In this document: positions 43,426-55,115 of the stretch, in pieces | Position numbering within the stretch: the stretch's first letter is position 1 | Layout of the letters: the number at the start of each line of letters is the position of its first letter | Assembly (NCBI RefSeq): GCF_024139115.2 | Contig: NC_085139.1 | Span: forward strand, 74,691,203-74,755,202 | Length of the DNA: 64,000 nucleotides | Reading direction: 5' to 3' | Origin: Armigeres subalbatus | Lineage: Eukaryota; Arthropoda; Insecta; Diptera; Culicidae | Program-made: the position numbers and the translations under genes | The notes under the pieces: model-generated | What the model was told of the DNA's origin: nothing | What the model saw: only the letters and a program-made list of their open reading frames with translations | The model's database searches: none

Positions 43426-43649
43426 AAAGTTCAAAAACACCAATTTTCTGTGAATTTTCACATTTTTTTATAAACATCGTACAAACTACATAAAAACATA
43501 TTGCCGCAAATCTCGAGAACCAACGCATTTTTGCTGTACTCAACTTGCGTGAATAAGCTTTTCAATTGTAACTTATAAACTAAAAAAAAAATTACGGTAT
43601 TTTTCACTCCATCATGGAGTTTCAATTGTTTTTTCGTTATATTTCCATT

Positions 43650-43975
43650 ATGAATGCGCGTCCAATCGTGTTTCCTCTAATACGTAGAACGATCACGCGA
43701 TCATTGAAATATTTTGGTTTGCTTTGTGCGGATGAGGCAATTAATTATAAAGTTTTATTTAGTGCGCGTCCGGTCGTGTTTCCTCTGCCACGCAGAATGA
43801 TCGCGCGATCATTTACATATATAGTTCTGATTTGTGTGAGTGGCATAATTAAATAGCAAGTCCAAATTTAGTGCACATGCCATCGTGTTTTTTTTTTGGC
43901 ATGCAGACTGATCTCCCGATCATCGAAATGTTTGGTTCTGCTTTGTACAGTCGTGTGTGTGTGTGTGTGTGTGTC
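43650..43975. repeat. Tandem repeat of about 105-112 bp, three units, with GT tract
   Basis: GCGCGTCCAATCGTGTTTCC, GCGCGTCCGGTCGTGTTTCC and GCACATGCCATCGTGTTTTT start successive units near 43658, 43768 and 43873. Each continues with a GATCxCGCGATCAT-like palindrome and TTGGTTxTGCTTTGT. A (GT)n run of about 20 bases follows at 43953. A decayed fourth unit lies near 44820-44900 (CGCGTCCGGTCGCG, TTGGTTCTGCTTTGTACAGT). Confidence 0.72.
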
Positions 43976-45129
43976 ATCCTGTATCCCTCACCCAGCTGGG
44001 GGCGTTGTCAAGTAGTACTACGAATAATTTGATCAGATCTCATGCTCCGTAATGGTGCCCTTTTTGTTATGAAGACTAGTACTACAAAAAGGATTCACTT
44101 CTGAAGAAATATAAGTTTCTTCAGAAAGTGTGGGGAATGGGATGTACTAGTTGTTCATAACAGATACAGCAAAACTTCACAAGGACGCCCTTATTCGTAC
44201 TATCTACTCAGGGAATAGAAGGTCTAGAAGAGCCACCGTTGCTAACTAAAGCGTGAACCGAATACCTGGGACTCCCACAATATCCGCGGCAATAGCAGCA
44301 AACGATGCCCTGTACGTATTTAGTGGTATTTTTTATAATATTTAGGATTATGAAGCAATGAAATAAAACAAGTTAAAAGTAAATAATTGGAACGTGCTCA
44401 CCGGTTTAGTTCCTCCACTATCAAAAGAGCTCCTGCTTTGAACATGGCGCACCAGGGATATCCAAGAAAACAACATATGTTTCATGTATGCATTTTGCTT
44501 CTCATCGTACTTTGATTCCATTCGAATTGTGGCCACAATGCTCAACTGTGACCGATCCGGCGTTTGCGAAGGTTAGTTTCATAGCTGTGTAAGTTCCGAT
44601 GACTGTTAATGTCAAGGATGCTGCTACATTAAAATTGGTTCAGCTCATCAAAATTTCAAGTGCGTTCACATTGAGTCAAGCGATATTATTATACTCTGCG
44701 TTAAAAATTCGCCATCGTGAATAGTGCTCTCTTCACTGCTTCGCCGTAACACCAGCCGAATTGTATTATTTTGCGGTGATTAGAAAACGCAAAATTTTGA
44801 CGTGGAGATTTTTTTTTTTCGCGTCCGGTCGCGATGCTTACTACGATCCATCTTCTTGGTTCTGCTTTGTACAGTCGGTAAATAAATTAATTAGTGTTCG
44901 TTGGATTGTCTTTTTGCTTAACCTCGATCGAACTACACGTTACACTCCACCAGTGTTGGAAAAATCATTCAAAAATCTCAATCGTCGAGCCCTCCCGCGC
45001 ACGCAAACTCGTTTGTGAATTAGAAGGAATGCATCACGGCTGAGTTTATCATGCCAAATCGCATCATTTCACCCATTTGCAAAAAAAAAAATCATTTCGC
45101 TCCAATATGCGTTTTAAACCAATTTGGGC
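43976..45129. other. Unassigned, with a fourth tandem unit
   Basis: Besides the tandem-unit remnant near 44820-44900, CTGAAGAAATATAAGTTTCT then TCAG near 44100-44125 forms a small hairpin. No gene recognised. Confidence 0.35.
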
Positions 45130-45162
45130 AAGCTGTTTAACAGAAAAATGGAGATTACGGCA
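45130..45162. mobile_element. CTGCCGTAATC MITE remnant
   Basis: GCTGTTTAACAGAAAAATGG then AGATTACGGCAGC joins the middle of the MITE at 17976 directly to its right end. It is an internally deleted copy. Confidence 0.5.
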
Positions 45163-45289
45163 GCATTGTTCTATTCTTCTCATTTCTAATTTTTCAATTA
45201 TCATTATTCACTTCATGCTTCTTACATTCAATATTTTCGGCCGTGTTACCCGTTTAACAGAAGACATATACGGTCATATAATCAGACAT

Positions 45290-45600
45290 TATTTACCATA
45301 TGTCCTGTTTGACCAAATGGTATTTCCGTGTGACCCGTTCGACCAAACGACATTTTTAGCCACCACATGACCTTTTTTGCTAAACGATCACTTCGGCCAA
45401 GTGATCAATTTGGCCAAACGACTTTTCTGGTCAAATGACGTGGTCAGTAAAACTAGTTTTTTTTGGCAATATGACCTGTATGGAAAAACGTCATTTTAGA
45501 CAGTATGACAGTATGACAGTATTTAGACGTTATTGGCTAAACGACTCTTCCAGGCAAATGACCGGTTTGGCCAAACAAATTTATCGGCCATACCCTGGAG
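45290..45600. repeat. Decayed relatives of the 17-bp array
   Basis: CCAAATGGTATTTCCGTGTG, GACCAAACGACATTTTTAGC, TTTGGCCAAACGACTTTTC and GGCCAAACAAATTTATCGGC recur at 17-20-base spacing. They look like an old version of the TTTGGCCGAAAGGG units at 38640-42165. Confidence 0.5.
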
Positions 45601-48025
45601 CTAACTTTCTCACAAGAATTGTGGAATGACCTGTCAACCTCTCACCATTTTGTCAAATGTGAAAAGAACTAATAAGCAATTCAGTGACCTTTAGCTGAGC
45701 ATAGAAAAGACAAAGATGGAATCTTATTGTTCGACTTGCCGTTATCTAAAATAAAAGGAAACCTTTTCAAGTTGACTTTCGCCAGCTGTATTGTTATATT
45801 TTGGCGGGTGGTTGTGGCAGAAAATTCCATCGACCCTTCAGGACCATGTCTCGTGGATAGTGCTTCCCAGTAATGAGCTCTTTTCACTGGTTTTTACTGT
45901 AATAGACATCGACTACGGGACAAATGAACCACTTTTGGATGATTGCAAATCTCACAAAAAAAAACTATTACCTCCATTATTTTGCGTGATTGAATATAGT
46001 AATGTTGATATAACTTAACTGAATTTATATCAAGATCGTGAATCAATCCGAGATTAATTAAAAAAACATTCATCAACATTCAAATAAAAATGTGAAATTC
46101 AATCGTTATTAGAAATTTTCTCCCAGAACAAATACCAAATATCGCCTAAAAGTTTCGGTGTTTTATCTCCAGTCCCACTGCACTCCCATAAGTCCCACCG
46201 CTCGCATGCTCAAGCCGACGGAAAGACGTCACCTTCAGTTTATCCGCCGCTATCTGTTTGTGATTTTCTTTCCGCTTTCCACACTCATTGTCACGATTGC
46301 ATCGAAAGCAAACTCCTCCTTATATATGAACTGCGACCGACTCCAGCGAACCCCTTTTTCTCACTTTTGTATCTTTCAAAGCACGCGAGCTTTCCATCAC
46401 ATTCCGCTTTCCGCCGTATGCCAGCGCGGCACCGGGAAAAAAAGTCCTTCGGCAAACGGCTAAGTATACAAGTCCCTCAGCTCTTCAAACAGACGACAAC
46501 AACAAAAAAGTGGAAATCCATTTTTCTTGCCTCCCGACGTAGGGATAGGACTTTCTTCCGAGTCACTCGACGTTGAAGCGCCGTGCGGCTACTCCACTCT
46601 GCTGCTCTCGTCGAGAACAATGAAATTGAAATAAGTTTTTCACAAATTTCACTTCACTTTTCTTTTCGCCTCTACTGCAGGGTACCGTGGAATGCCCTTA
46701 CTGGAATTTAGTTCCGTACGATGTCCCTTGTTGGCTTCGTTAGGGAAAGAGGCCTCATAACGCCCAAGGGGAGAGAAAAAAAGGTTTTTTGGTTTCCATT
46801 TACCATGTTTTTGTTAGAATTTGAAAGCTATCCAAATATTATAAAGGTTAGGCGAAAGACGTTTTGGAACGAATGACCGACATGAATATGTTCTGGTTAT
46901 TAATTCACAGCTCTCATATGCTGCGTTTTGCTTGCCCTGCACTAAGTGGCAAGAAAGCTTTTCTTAAATTTTGCACTAATAGAAGAGTGCTTGAATTTCC
47001 TAAATTTTATGTAACTTCAATCTGTTAACAATCCTCCAACTTGCAGTATTTTAATCAAATAACATTACAAATAAAAAAACCTCTTTAAAAAATTTCTTCC
47101 ACATGGTCATATTGCCTCGCTATCCCCTTAAATCTGATCCGCCTCCACTTCCTGACGGCCGATACTGAAGAGCAGTGGAAGAAATGAATACAGGCAGGTC
47201 CTCCTTTTCTACCTTGGTCCCTAATTGGATAAGGAAAAATTGAATTTCAAAGTTTCTGTACCACCCGAGGAGGGAAAATCAATACATCTCGTAAGTTTCA
47301 ATAAGCCGGTGTGGTATAATACGATGATGACCACCGTTGTTGTTGGTTGCCGCCTTCGGAGAAACCCGTGCAGCGGTATATCACTCTTCAAAAGGTAAAG
47401 AAACCCGTCTGTTGGTGGAATCACTTAGATGTTTTTTTTTTATTACTGACGGTGCGAGGAAGTAGTAGCGAGGGAAGTAGAGGAAAAGTTAACCAAACAA
47501 ATGTCATTTTGTCAGATCATATTTTCGTTAAGTGATAAATGTATGATAAGCACGAATGATTTTCGATCTACGGGTTGAAGTGCAAAGTTATAAAAAAAAG
47601 AACAACACTATTCAGATGTGTTTATCAAGTGATATGCGTTTTTCATAGGAATATTACATAATGTGAGTCATAGTTGGAGGATAAGATGATGAATTTCTAA
47701 ATCGCCACGGAAGCAATGAAAAACTTATGGGATTCGTAAATAGTAGTTTGTGCAACTAGTTTCAAAAAGATGATTTTTCAGCACGAGTTGTAAGGCAAGG
47801 CCAACAAGGCTTGCAGAGTGCTAAAAACATCGAGTGGGGTTTCGAGATATGGGTTTAATATGAGAAATCTGTACCAAAATGTATCAGTCTGTTTGACTTC
47901 TCATTATCATTCTTTTCTAACCATTTTAAACAGAAGAGAGGGGATTCGAGTCGAATTTCGTGAAAAATGTGACGGAAAATGTAATAGTAATGAAGGCGTC
48001 AGTAGTGGAATAAATCATCCACGGT
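45601..48025. other. Unassigned 2.4 kb
   Basis: 46150-46610 is less AT-rich and open for 101 and 69 codons on the plus strand, but I see no motif and no convincing splice pair. 46740-48025 is AT-rich without recognised features. Confidence 0.3.
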
Positions 48026-48029
48026 GCCC

Positions 48030-51000
48030 TGGGTAGTCGGAGAACGACCGGGTTGACCCTGGCACCCAGTGGACGAAGACTCGCCAAGCATGAAGAACCT
48101 GTCCAGATCCCTCGGTAGTCGGAGCTCCCTCAGTACGGACGTCTTTCCCATACCAGAACTAAGGAACACTCCCCGGCGCCGGGAGATAGACGGAAGAGGG
48201 ACGCTTTATCCCCCTGCAAGCAATCCAGCAAGCGCAAGGTTTCAAGATGCTGTTTCTCCGGAGGACTCCGTGGAAAGCAAGCGACTCATGTCAGTTGTTA
48301 TCGGAACGTTTTGTTCTTCTCCGACGGATGACGAGAGACGAAAGCCTCCGAGTAGCAGCAAGCTGATCAACCAAGACCATCGAGAAGTTAGTACCGATGC
48401 TATGAGTATGTGCTGCTTAGGGCATCCTGGGGACACCAATCCGGGTTATAAGTCCCAACAGATCTAGCATCCTAGGCTCCTCGGGCACTCCAACCCGAGT
48501 GATACGTCCTACCACTGCCAGCATGTCATCAAATCCAATCCAGCTTCTTACGTTAACCCTGTTTACAGGTCTCCTGTCTACAACAGTATTCTTCCGGATA
48601 CACCCGAGGAGGGTATCCGTCATCATCGCTTCTACCTGCGTCGGGTACGGACTTCTGCCTCTTTTCCGACCCCTACGCTTCCACTAGAGGTCAAACTTTG
48701 TCTTCAGTGGAATATTAACGGATTTTGGAACAACCTGCCCAACCTGGAACTGTTGACAAACGATAGTTCACCCTGGATTATAGCCCACAGGAGGTCAACC
48801 GCATCTCACCAGCCTCCATGGATCGCTTCCTTGGGGGCAAATACAAATGGATTTGCAAGAAAGGTACACATATCCGGCATTCCGTAGCAATAGGGATCCT
48901 CCGGGAGATCCCTTTTGACGTCCTTCAGTTTCGTAAAGACCTCCCAGTCGTTGGAGTCCGTCTCCGAGGCAGCATTCCTATTAGCATTGTGAATGTGACA
49001 TCATCAGTGAGACCCCGTCTCCCCTTCTTCTCTTGGGATATATGAATGCCCACCACCCAACCTGGAGAGGTACAAGGTCGGACCCCCGTGGTGTTGTCCT
49101 GCTCGAAGCTTTCGAGGAGGCTGATCTAGTTCCCCTAAACGATGGTTCTTATGATGTGTACCACACGAAGGCAAAACCAAGGGATTGGATCGAGAAAGGC
49201 ATCGTCACCGCTTGGTGGATTAATCTGGGTTTCAATGGAAATTCGGCCACCGCCATCGACGTGACCACCATCAACCGACCTCTCCTTTCCATGTTAAATT
49301 GGGAGGTTGCTTCCGTCCTCTATGGAAGCATCCATTTTCCAATTCAGGTCACTGCCAATGTCTCTCCTTCTACCACTTCTCTTTCCTTTCATAGCAGCAT
49401 TTGACACGCGTTGGAGCACACTACTCCGTTTACGCTTCTCGACTTCTCTAAGGTCGTTCTCGACGCCGCTGGTCTATTCATCCCTCAGACCAATTCTCGG
49501 CCAGGACGCAAAGCCCTTCGTTGGTGGACGGCCAAAACGCGTCGAGCCGTTAAAGTCAGAAGGAAAGCCCTCCGAGCGCTCAGGAGGCTTCCCCCTGGGC
49601 ACTCGAGAAAGGTAACTGCATTGGAAAACTACAAACAAAAACACTATGAGTGCCGAACGGTCATCCAAGACGCCACTGCTTCTGGGAGGACTTCATCAAT
49701 TCGGCCCAATCCATCGCCGAACTAAGAGGGAAAGTCAATGCGCTTAGTGGCAAGCGTAGATCTTCCCCCATCCACATAGTTCCGCACGACCGTACTATTT
49801 CCGATCCGCCGGATGTGGCCAATGCGCTTGGTACTTCGCATCACTCGCATCAGTAAGCGGCTACCTAGCCGATTTTCTAAGGATCATAGCCACCAGGGCT
49901 TTGACGCTGCAGAATTTTCGAGTCCTGCTGGACTTGCTTGATTCCCCAATAAACCAGCCCTTTTTTCGTACGCCGAGATTTCTTTCGCTCTTGCCAGTAA
50001 CAAAAAGAAGTCTTGCGATCCGAATGGAATAGGGTATCCGATGCTGAAAAACCTTCCCCATACCACCAGAATAGTATCCTTGATCTGGCGAATCAAGCCT
50101 GGATGAATCAAACTAGCTTTTGTGCAACACACTCGGGTCTTTATCTGCAAATCCATCTCCAAAACCGTCCCAGAGGCCTCCCCAAGAACATCTACATCTT
50201 CGTCTACGCAGACGACATCCTGGTTGTGGTAAGGCTTGATCGCGACAAAATCTGGACACATAACTTTAAGAATAAAAAAAACTGCTGTTGGTTTATTTCG
50301 GTACATTTTTCACTTCAAATGGCTTCATTCCTTATCGATGCTTCGATGTATGCACGAAACTTGGTGTCATTTGAATTTTCTAAGAAATAATACGTGCTGA
50401 AAGATCTGGCATCCTCAGTAGAATTTGTTTCGAGCTTGTATCCAACTGGTGGCAATAAAATTTTTGTTCCACTCTCTGACGTTTTAGATATTGTCAAACA
50501 AGCATCGACGAATTTTAAAACGCTTCGAGCAGTGTTCACATGAAACCAAAATGTTTTTAGTCAGTTTCGGCATCGAGAGACCCGAATTTCAATTGCGACT
50601 GCACACAATTCTTTCCGAACCTGCAATTCCTTCGACGCCATTATTCACTACGTACTTGTCACACAAATATATTTTCAGAAAGTACAGACATACATTCATC
50701 AATCTACGAAATATTTCACTCGTTGATGAGCAATTTCAAAAGTTATACGTGTTTAAAGGTGTCCAGATTTTGTCGCGTACAAGCCTTAGTCGGAAACCCT
50801 ACGGCGCGAACGCGTATCCGAACCCAAGCAGTTAGCCGTTAGTGCAGTTCATCGGTGGGCCTCGTCGGTTGACTTCACCATGTCGGCCGGAAAAGGCATT
50901 CGCGGGCATGTGTGCAATGGACGGCACCGTCTCTCCGTCCCTAGTCTCAAAATTAACGGGCAGCCGATTCCGAACCGGAAACTCTTTAAGGTCCTCTGAG

Positions 51001-51440
51001 TCTTTATCGATCGAGGACTGACCTTCGTCCCTCATTCCCAAGCGGTCAAAGTCTGCTGCAAATCATGGATCAACCTTATAAAACATTATCCGCATAGGAC
51101 GAACAACAGGGCCACTCGTATTGGCCAAGCGCTGATTGATAGCAGACTGCTGTACGGGCTAGAACTGACTTTTGTAGCACGTTGTGAGCTTGTCAACATA
51201 CTCTCCCCAGTCTTCAACCAATACCTCCGCATAGCTTCCGGACTTCTTCCTTTTACACCCGCTGAGGCTGCCTGCGCCAAAGCAGGTGTCCTCCCATTTA
51301 ACCATCGTGTGCAAGTGGCTATTTGGTTAAAAGCCGCCGCATACGCCACCGCCACATCCGGAAACCATAGGAACCCTCTCCTTGTTCAAGGGGATCGGAT
51401 CATGCACATGATGGCTGGCGTCAATCTCCCCCCGGTGGCC
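48030..51440 (+). mobile_element. Decayed I-like LINE with nested insertion
   Basis: Pieces in order: a leader with GGTAGTCGGAGCTCCCTCAG; endonuclease start KLCLQWNINGFWNNLPNLEL near 48700; MNAHHPTWRGTRSDPRGVVL near 49040; reverse transcriptase FVYADDILVVV near 50200; HRWASSVDFTMSAGKG near 50860; PIPNRKLFKVL; and the region after RT, IGQALIDSRLLYGLELTF to YLRIASGLLPFTPAEAACAK near 51230. The order and the YADD box fit the I/Loner-like group, but no RNase H remains. Several stops and shifts are present. It ends abruptly near 51440. Confidence 0.7.
50232..50786. mobile_element. TA-flanked inverted-repeat insert in the I-like RT, 555 bp
   Basis: The left end AGGCTTGATCGCGACAAAAT then CTGGACAC and the right end, read inward, AGGCTTGTACGCGACAAAAT then CTGGACAC are inverted repeats next to TA (50230-50231 and 50787-50788). 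With the insert and one TA left out, the reverse transcriptase frame would read on from DDILVVV into GNPTART, which supports the borders. A 74-codon minus-strand frame at 50315-50539 has no recognised motif. TA borders suggest Tc1/mariner-type mobilisation. Confidence 0.75.
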
Positions 51441-52020
51441 AGGGTTGTTAATCGATAAATTATCGTCGTTAGTTTGACGACTTTAAGGCACTTGTTGAAA
51501 TCCATTTTTTACGACTTTATTATGTGTTTTCTGTCATATTTTTATATTATTATAAATATGTAACACAAAGTTTGCATGAATTGCGTTGAAAAGTAAAAAG
51601 TTGATCCTCTCTCCGCTGTGACCACTGCTACCAGCGACCTCTTCTGGCAGCTGCTGTTGTTCTGTTGGCAAGTGCGCGCAATCAACGAGTAGGTGAAGTT
51701 ACGTTAGAACGAGCGTGGAAAAAGAAGAGGTAGCGCCCGCAGAGAGATTATTGGGACATGTTTGGTTAAGGGGAAGCTTCCGCTGTCGGGAAACATCCCG
51801 TCAGAGTAGGTTTGTTTTGCCGACGGGAGCTATCCGTTTAAACCGAGGTGATACTGGGAGCTGAATAGCTTAAAAATACAGGGGATCGGTTTAGGAGAAG
51901 ATTCCGGCAGTGCCGAGGAACTTCTTGTAGTCCACTCTCGGGAACTAGATCAAGAAAATCGCGACATCCTGAAATATAGGTTCGTTGGAAGTCTTTGAAC
52001 CGGACGATTTTGTACGATTT
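51441..52020. other. Unassigned
   Basis: 51445-51600 is AT-rich (TTAATCGATAAATTATCGTC). 51610-51960 is GC-richer (GGGAAGCTTCCGCTGTCGGG, TTTGCCGACGGGAGC) and could be the leader of another LINE, but no coding motif proves it. Confidence 0.3.
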
Positions 52021-52168
52021 TCATTTTGGCCATAACTTCTGAGCCCATCGTCCAATGGGACAGGATTCTATGTCGAATGCTACTTGTTGCGAGCAAATAG
52101 ATAAAGGATAAGTGCCTGAAAATGAGTGAGAAATTTTGCGCACACACATACACACATACACACACACA
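52021..52168. repeat. ACAY-type simple repeat and its flank
   Basis: 52137-52168 is CACACACATACACACATACA and more of the same. ACAY repeats are the known target of Waldo-type R1-clade LINEs. The left flank (GGACAGGATTCTATGTCG, AATAGATAAAGGATAAGTGC) appears to belong to the repeat that carries the ACAY tract. Confidence 0.7.
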
Positions 52169-52606
52169 GACATCACCTTGGGGGCAGCAGGGACTTTGTC
52201 CAAGGGCTTGACGACCCCTCCCCATGGCCACTGCGAGTTAGACCGGGGGAAGCTGAACCCCGGCCAGGTACCTCCCAAAATCGGGGGAGGAAGGACCTGG
52301 AAAGGTCCGTCCACCCAGGAAAGACGGTGGTAAGGGGTTACGGCAGGCTGAAAGCTCTCAGCCGCCACAGACCAGGGAAATAGAGGGGGATGACGCCTCC
52401 TGGACCCTGGTCAAGAACAAGAGGAAACCGAAGACGTCAAGGGCCGAAAAGAAGGCCCAGGCGAATGAGGGTAGGGAAGTCTAGGGTAGGCGCCAATCGC
52501 TCCAGGGGCGATGCCCTAGTCATCAAAACGGACGAGGCTAAGTACTCGGACGTCTTGAAGGCTCGGTGAACTCGGCGCCGACGTACGTCGAATAAGACGT
52601 ATCCGG

Positions 52607-53185
52607 ATGGGCGAGATGATCCTCGAGCTAAAGCGGGGCGTCTCGCAAAAGGGCGACGCCTACAAGAAGTTGGCGAAGGAAGTCCTAGGCGAGACGGTCA
52701 AGGTGAGGGCACTCACGACGGAGGTGAATCTTAGGGTTAAAGACCTGGACGAGATCACCGAAGTCGAAGAGCTCGTCACGGCACTGCGGCGACATTGTAA
52801 AGTGGAGGCGTCCACCGCAGCCGTTCGGCTACGGAAAGGTCCGTCAGGGACACAGGTAGCATTGGTTCGGCTATCTGCAGCGGACGCCTCCAAGGTAGTG
52901 AAGTTGGGGAGCATCAAGGTGGGATGGTCGGTGTGCCCTGTGGGCATATACGAGCAACCCGAAGTTTGCTTCAAGTGCCTGGAACCGGGGCACAAGCAAT
53001 GGGACTGCAAAGGCCCTGACAGAAGCAATCTCTGCCGACGCTGCGGATTGGAGAGACATAATGCACAATGCTGCACGAACCCTCCCAATTGTTTGAATTG
53101 TTCCAGCAAAGCTGTGAAAAGCAAGCACCCCATGGGGGGTTCGATGTGCCCGGCGTTTAAGCGTGCTGCAAAATCACAGTGCAGG
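52607..53185 (+). pseudogene. R1/Waldo-like ORF1 with CCHC zinc knuckles
   Basis: About 190 codons are open: MILELKRGVSQKG, DLDEITEVEELVTALRRHC, RLRKGPSGTQVALVRL, SIKVGWSVCPVGIYEQPE. Then come zinc knuckles CFKCLEPGHKQWDC and CRRCGLERHNAQCC (C-x2-C-x4-H-x4-C) and a third CLNC start. ORF1 packages LINE RNA. The ATG at 52607 is not the true start: related text continues upstream (KTDEAKYSDVLKA near 52525) in another frame, so a shift and a small deletion lie near 52565. It fuses to ORF2 sequence near 53186. Confidence 0.75.
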
Positions 53186-53451
53186 TAACGCAGCTGGCTT
53201 GCTCGGCCTCGCCCGAGTGTCCGGTGTGCGCAGGTTTAGAGGAAACGGCGGAACACGTGTTGTTCGTGTGCCCGCGTTTTCGCACAATGCGTGACCACAT
53301 GCTTGCCACATGTGGTTTGGACACTACCCCGGACAACCTAGTCCGGAGGATGTGTAAAGATGAAGTTGGCTGGATCGCCGTTTTATCGGCTATCGTCCAA
53401 ATCGTCTCGGAGCTACACAGAAGGTGGCGCGTGGACTCGAGGAATGGCTAG
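53186..53451 (+). pseudogene. R1/Waldo-like ORF2 C-terminal remnant
   Basis: SPECPVCAGLEETAEHVLFV then CPRFRTMRDHMLATCGLD is the Cys/His-type tail found after the reverse transcriptase in R1-clade ORF2 (C-x2-C, H, C). It ends ELHRRWRVDSRNG and TAG. It follows ORF1 almost directly, so endonuclease and RT have been deleted. Confidence 0.72.
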
Positions 53452-54140
53452 TTCAGGCGAAAATAAGAGGTGGTCCAAGGGTTCGGAGTCGGCTTCATGG
53501 GTCATACCGGTGCCCTGTGGTCGAACTCGATCCTTTTATAGAACAAGTGGCCGCGAGAAGAACAACGTGGTATCGTCGCATTCGCGGAGTCGGTCAACCG
53601 GGCGGGTTCCGAGCCCGAGGACGGAAAGGGGTCCTCGTCAAGGCTGGGGCAGGCGTAGGCACCGCGTCGGCAAGTCCCTCTGTGTGCTGGCGAATAGGCT
53701 CTATCGCAGAGAGGTCAATTTGGGGTGCACGCGGCATCATCATTCTTGATACCAGTCGTGCAGAGGGAATCAGGCGCGAAGTCGACCCTTCCCACCTTCC
53801 GAGGACATAGGGCGTGGTAAGGCCACCTGGAAAGCCGGCAATGCGCTGGCACGATACCATGGTGTTCTTCTAAAAAAGCGAGTCACGATGTTCGATGCTG
53901 CAAGGACACGCAGCTAACCTCGAGGGTGCGTTATGCACTGGCCCCTCTTTGAAGCATTACTTTCTGGTTGTACCGAAGGGACGATGGGCTTGGCGGCAAT
54001 GGAAACGGTTTAGCGGGTCGGGGATGCAGTCCTGCCTCCCCCGTTTGCTGTTGGAGGTGGCCCCTAACCCCGCACTTCCTGGACAACCCAGGATGTCTGT
54101 TGAGCAAATTCCCCCTCCATTGCTTAGGAAGAAAAGAAAA

Positions 54141-54936
54141 AAAGACAGGTTGTCGATTTCAACGAAAATTACATTGTTTGGGAAGGGAGCACTTTGTAAT
54201 ATAGATCTGCCGTCGTGGATTATCTGAGTAGTTCGCGCCTAAGTCGTGAGATGAATGGCTCAACAAGAATGTGAGATCCAATGTGCTGTAGGAGTTGTGG
54301 TGTTGATTTTGCACAAATATGGAAATCACTGGGCTTAGAATGAAGTAAATAGTCCGTTACGTGTAACAGCATGAAGCGTGCTAATATAAATAGTGTGCTC
54401 AATGCACTTATTGTACCTTCCTGAAGTTGTAAGAACACCTGTCAATCAGGATGTTAACCATGTTAACGGATCGAGACAGCATTTGCATTAGTCTTCGCCA
54501 AAAGCGAAAAAATAATCATTGTGATGCAAATGAAGTGCATTTATATAATATATATTGTTTTTCAAAATTTTATGATCACCTTGCATTTTTTAATGTGGTT
54601 TCGTTGATTATCTATAAAGCCTCACGTTTTTTATTTTTTTATTAGAACTAATTATGAATTGCATTTATTCTCTTCAATTGAACCCTAAACGCTACTTTAC
54701 TTAAAAAAAACTTTCACGATTCTCGTAAAACAAGCTTGAGGATGTTTTTCCAATTCAAGCCAAACTCCTGAACCGCATAATATATTATGAAAGGTGCGCA
54801 GTTCCCCATTCTAGCGGGAGCGTAATACAGCCCCACATAAAATACGTACCACATCGCCAAGACCTTTCCACCCCGTCATGTTGAATAACTTAAAAGCATC
54901 AAAATGGATACTCTTACATTGTACACACACACTTAC
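54141..54936. other. Probable intron sequence of the next exon
   Basis: AT-rich. On the minus strand it follows the donor at 54936 and so is the start of the intron. No repeats recognised. Confidence 0.4.
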
Positions 54937-55115
54937 CGTTTCTGGTGCAGGACAGCATCCTTGTGCAGCAAAGAAGCACCGGATGCGGTGGCCGTCGTTG
55001 GCGTGTTCGATGGCTGCCCCATCGAGATGTAGTACAAGCACAGCAGAATGGTCACGAACGCCGACAGAAGCCCTATGCAGCGTGCCGATCCCCGGCGAAA
55101 AATTTTCACGGTCAT
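54937..55115 (-). CDS. First coding exon of a type II membrane protein
   Basis: The first ATG of an open minus-strand frame is at 55115 (GCATTATGACC). It encodes MTVKIFRRGSARCI, a hydrophobic stretch GLLSAFVTILLCLYYISMG of 19 residues, then a Ser/Thr-rich stem (QPSNTPTTATASGASLLH). The exon ends at AACG|GTAAGT, a good donor, after 59 codons plus two bases. A short basic tail, one membrane segment and a polar stem is the layout of Golgi type II enzymes such as glycosyl- and sulfotransferases; the catalytic exons are outside this exon and were not found. The sequence upstream to about 55400 may be 5' UTR and promoter. The enzyme family is not identified. Confidence 0.6.

Larger units (their letters stand above)
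52169..54140 (+). mobile_element. R1/Waldo-like LINE with internal deletion
   Basis: The copy begins directly at the end of an ACAY repeat, has a GC-rich leader, an ORF1 with zinc knuckles (52607 to about 53185), then without endonuclease or RT the zinc-like tail of ORF2 (to 53451) and a long GC-rich 3' part ending near an A-rich GAAGAAAAGAAAAAAAG at 54125-54145. R1-clade order plus the ACAY neighbour points to Waldo. The ORF2 body (about 3 kb in the family) is missing. No second ACAY tract was seen at the 3' end. Confidence 0.7.
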
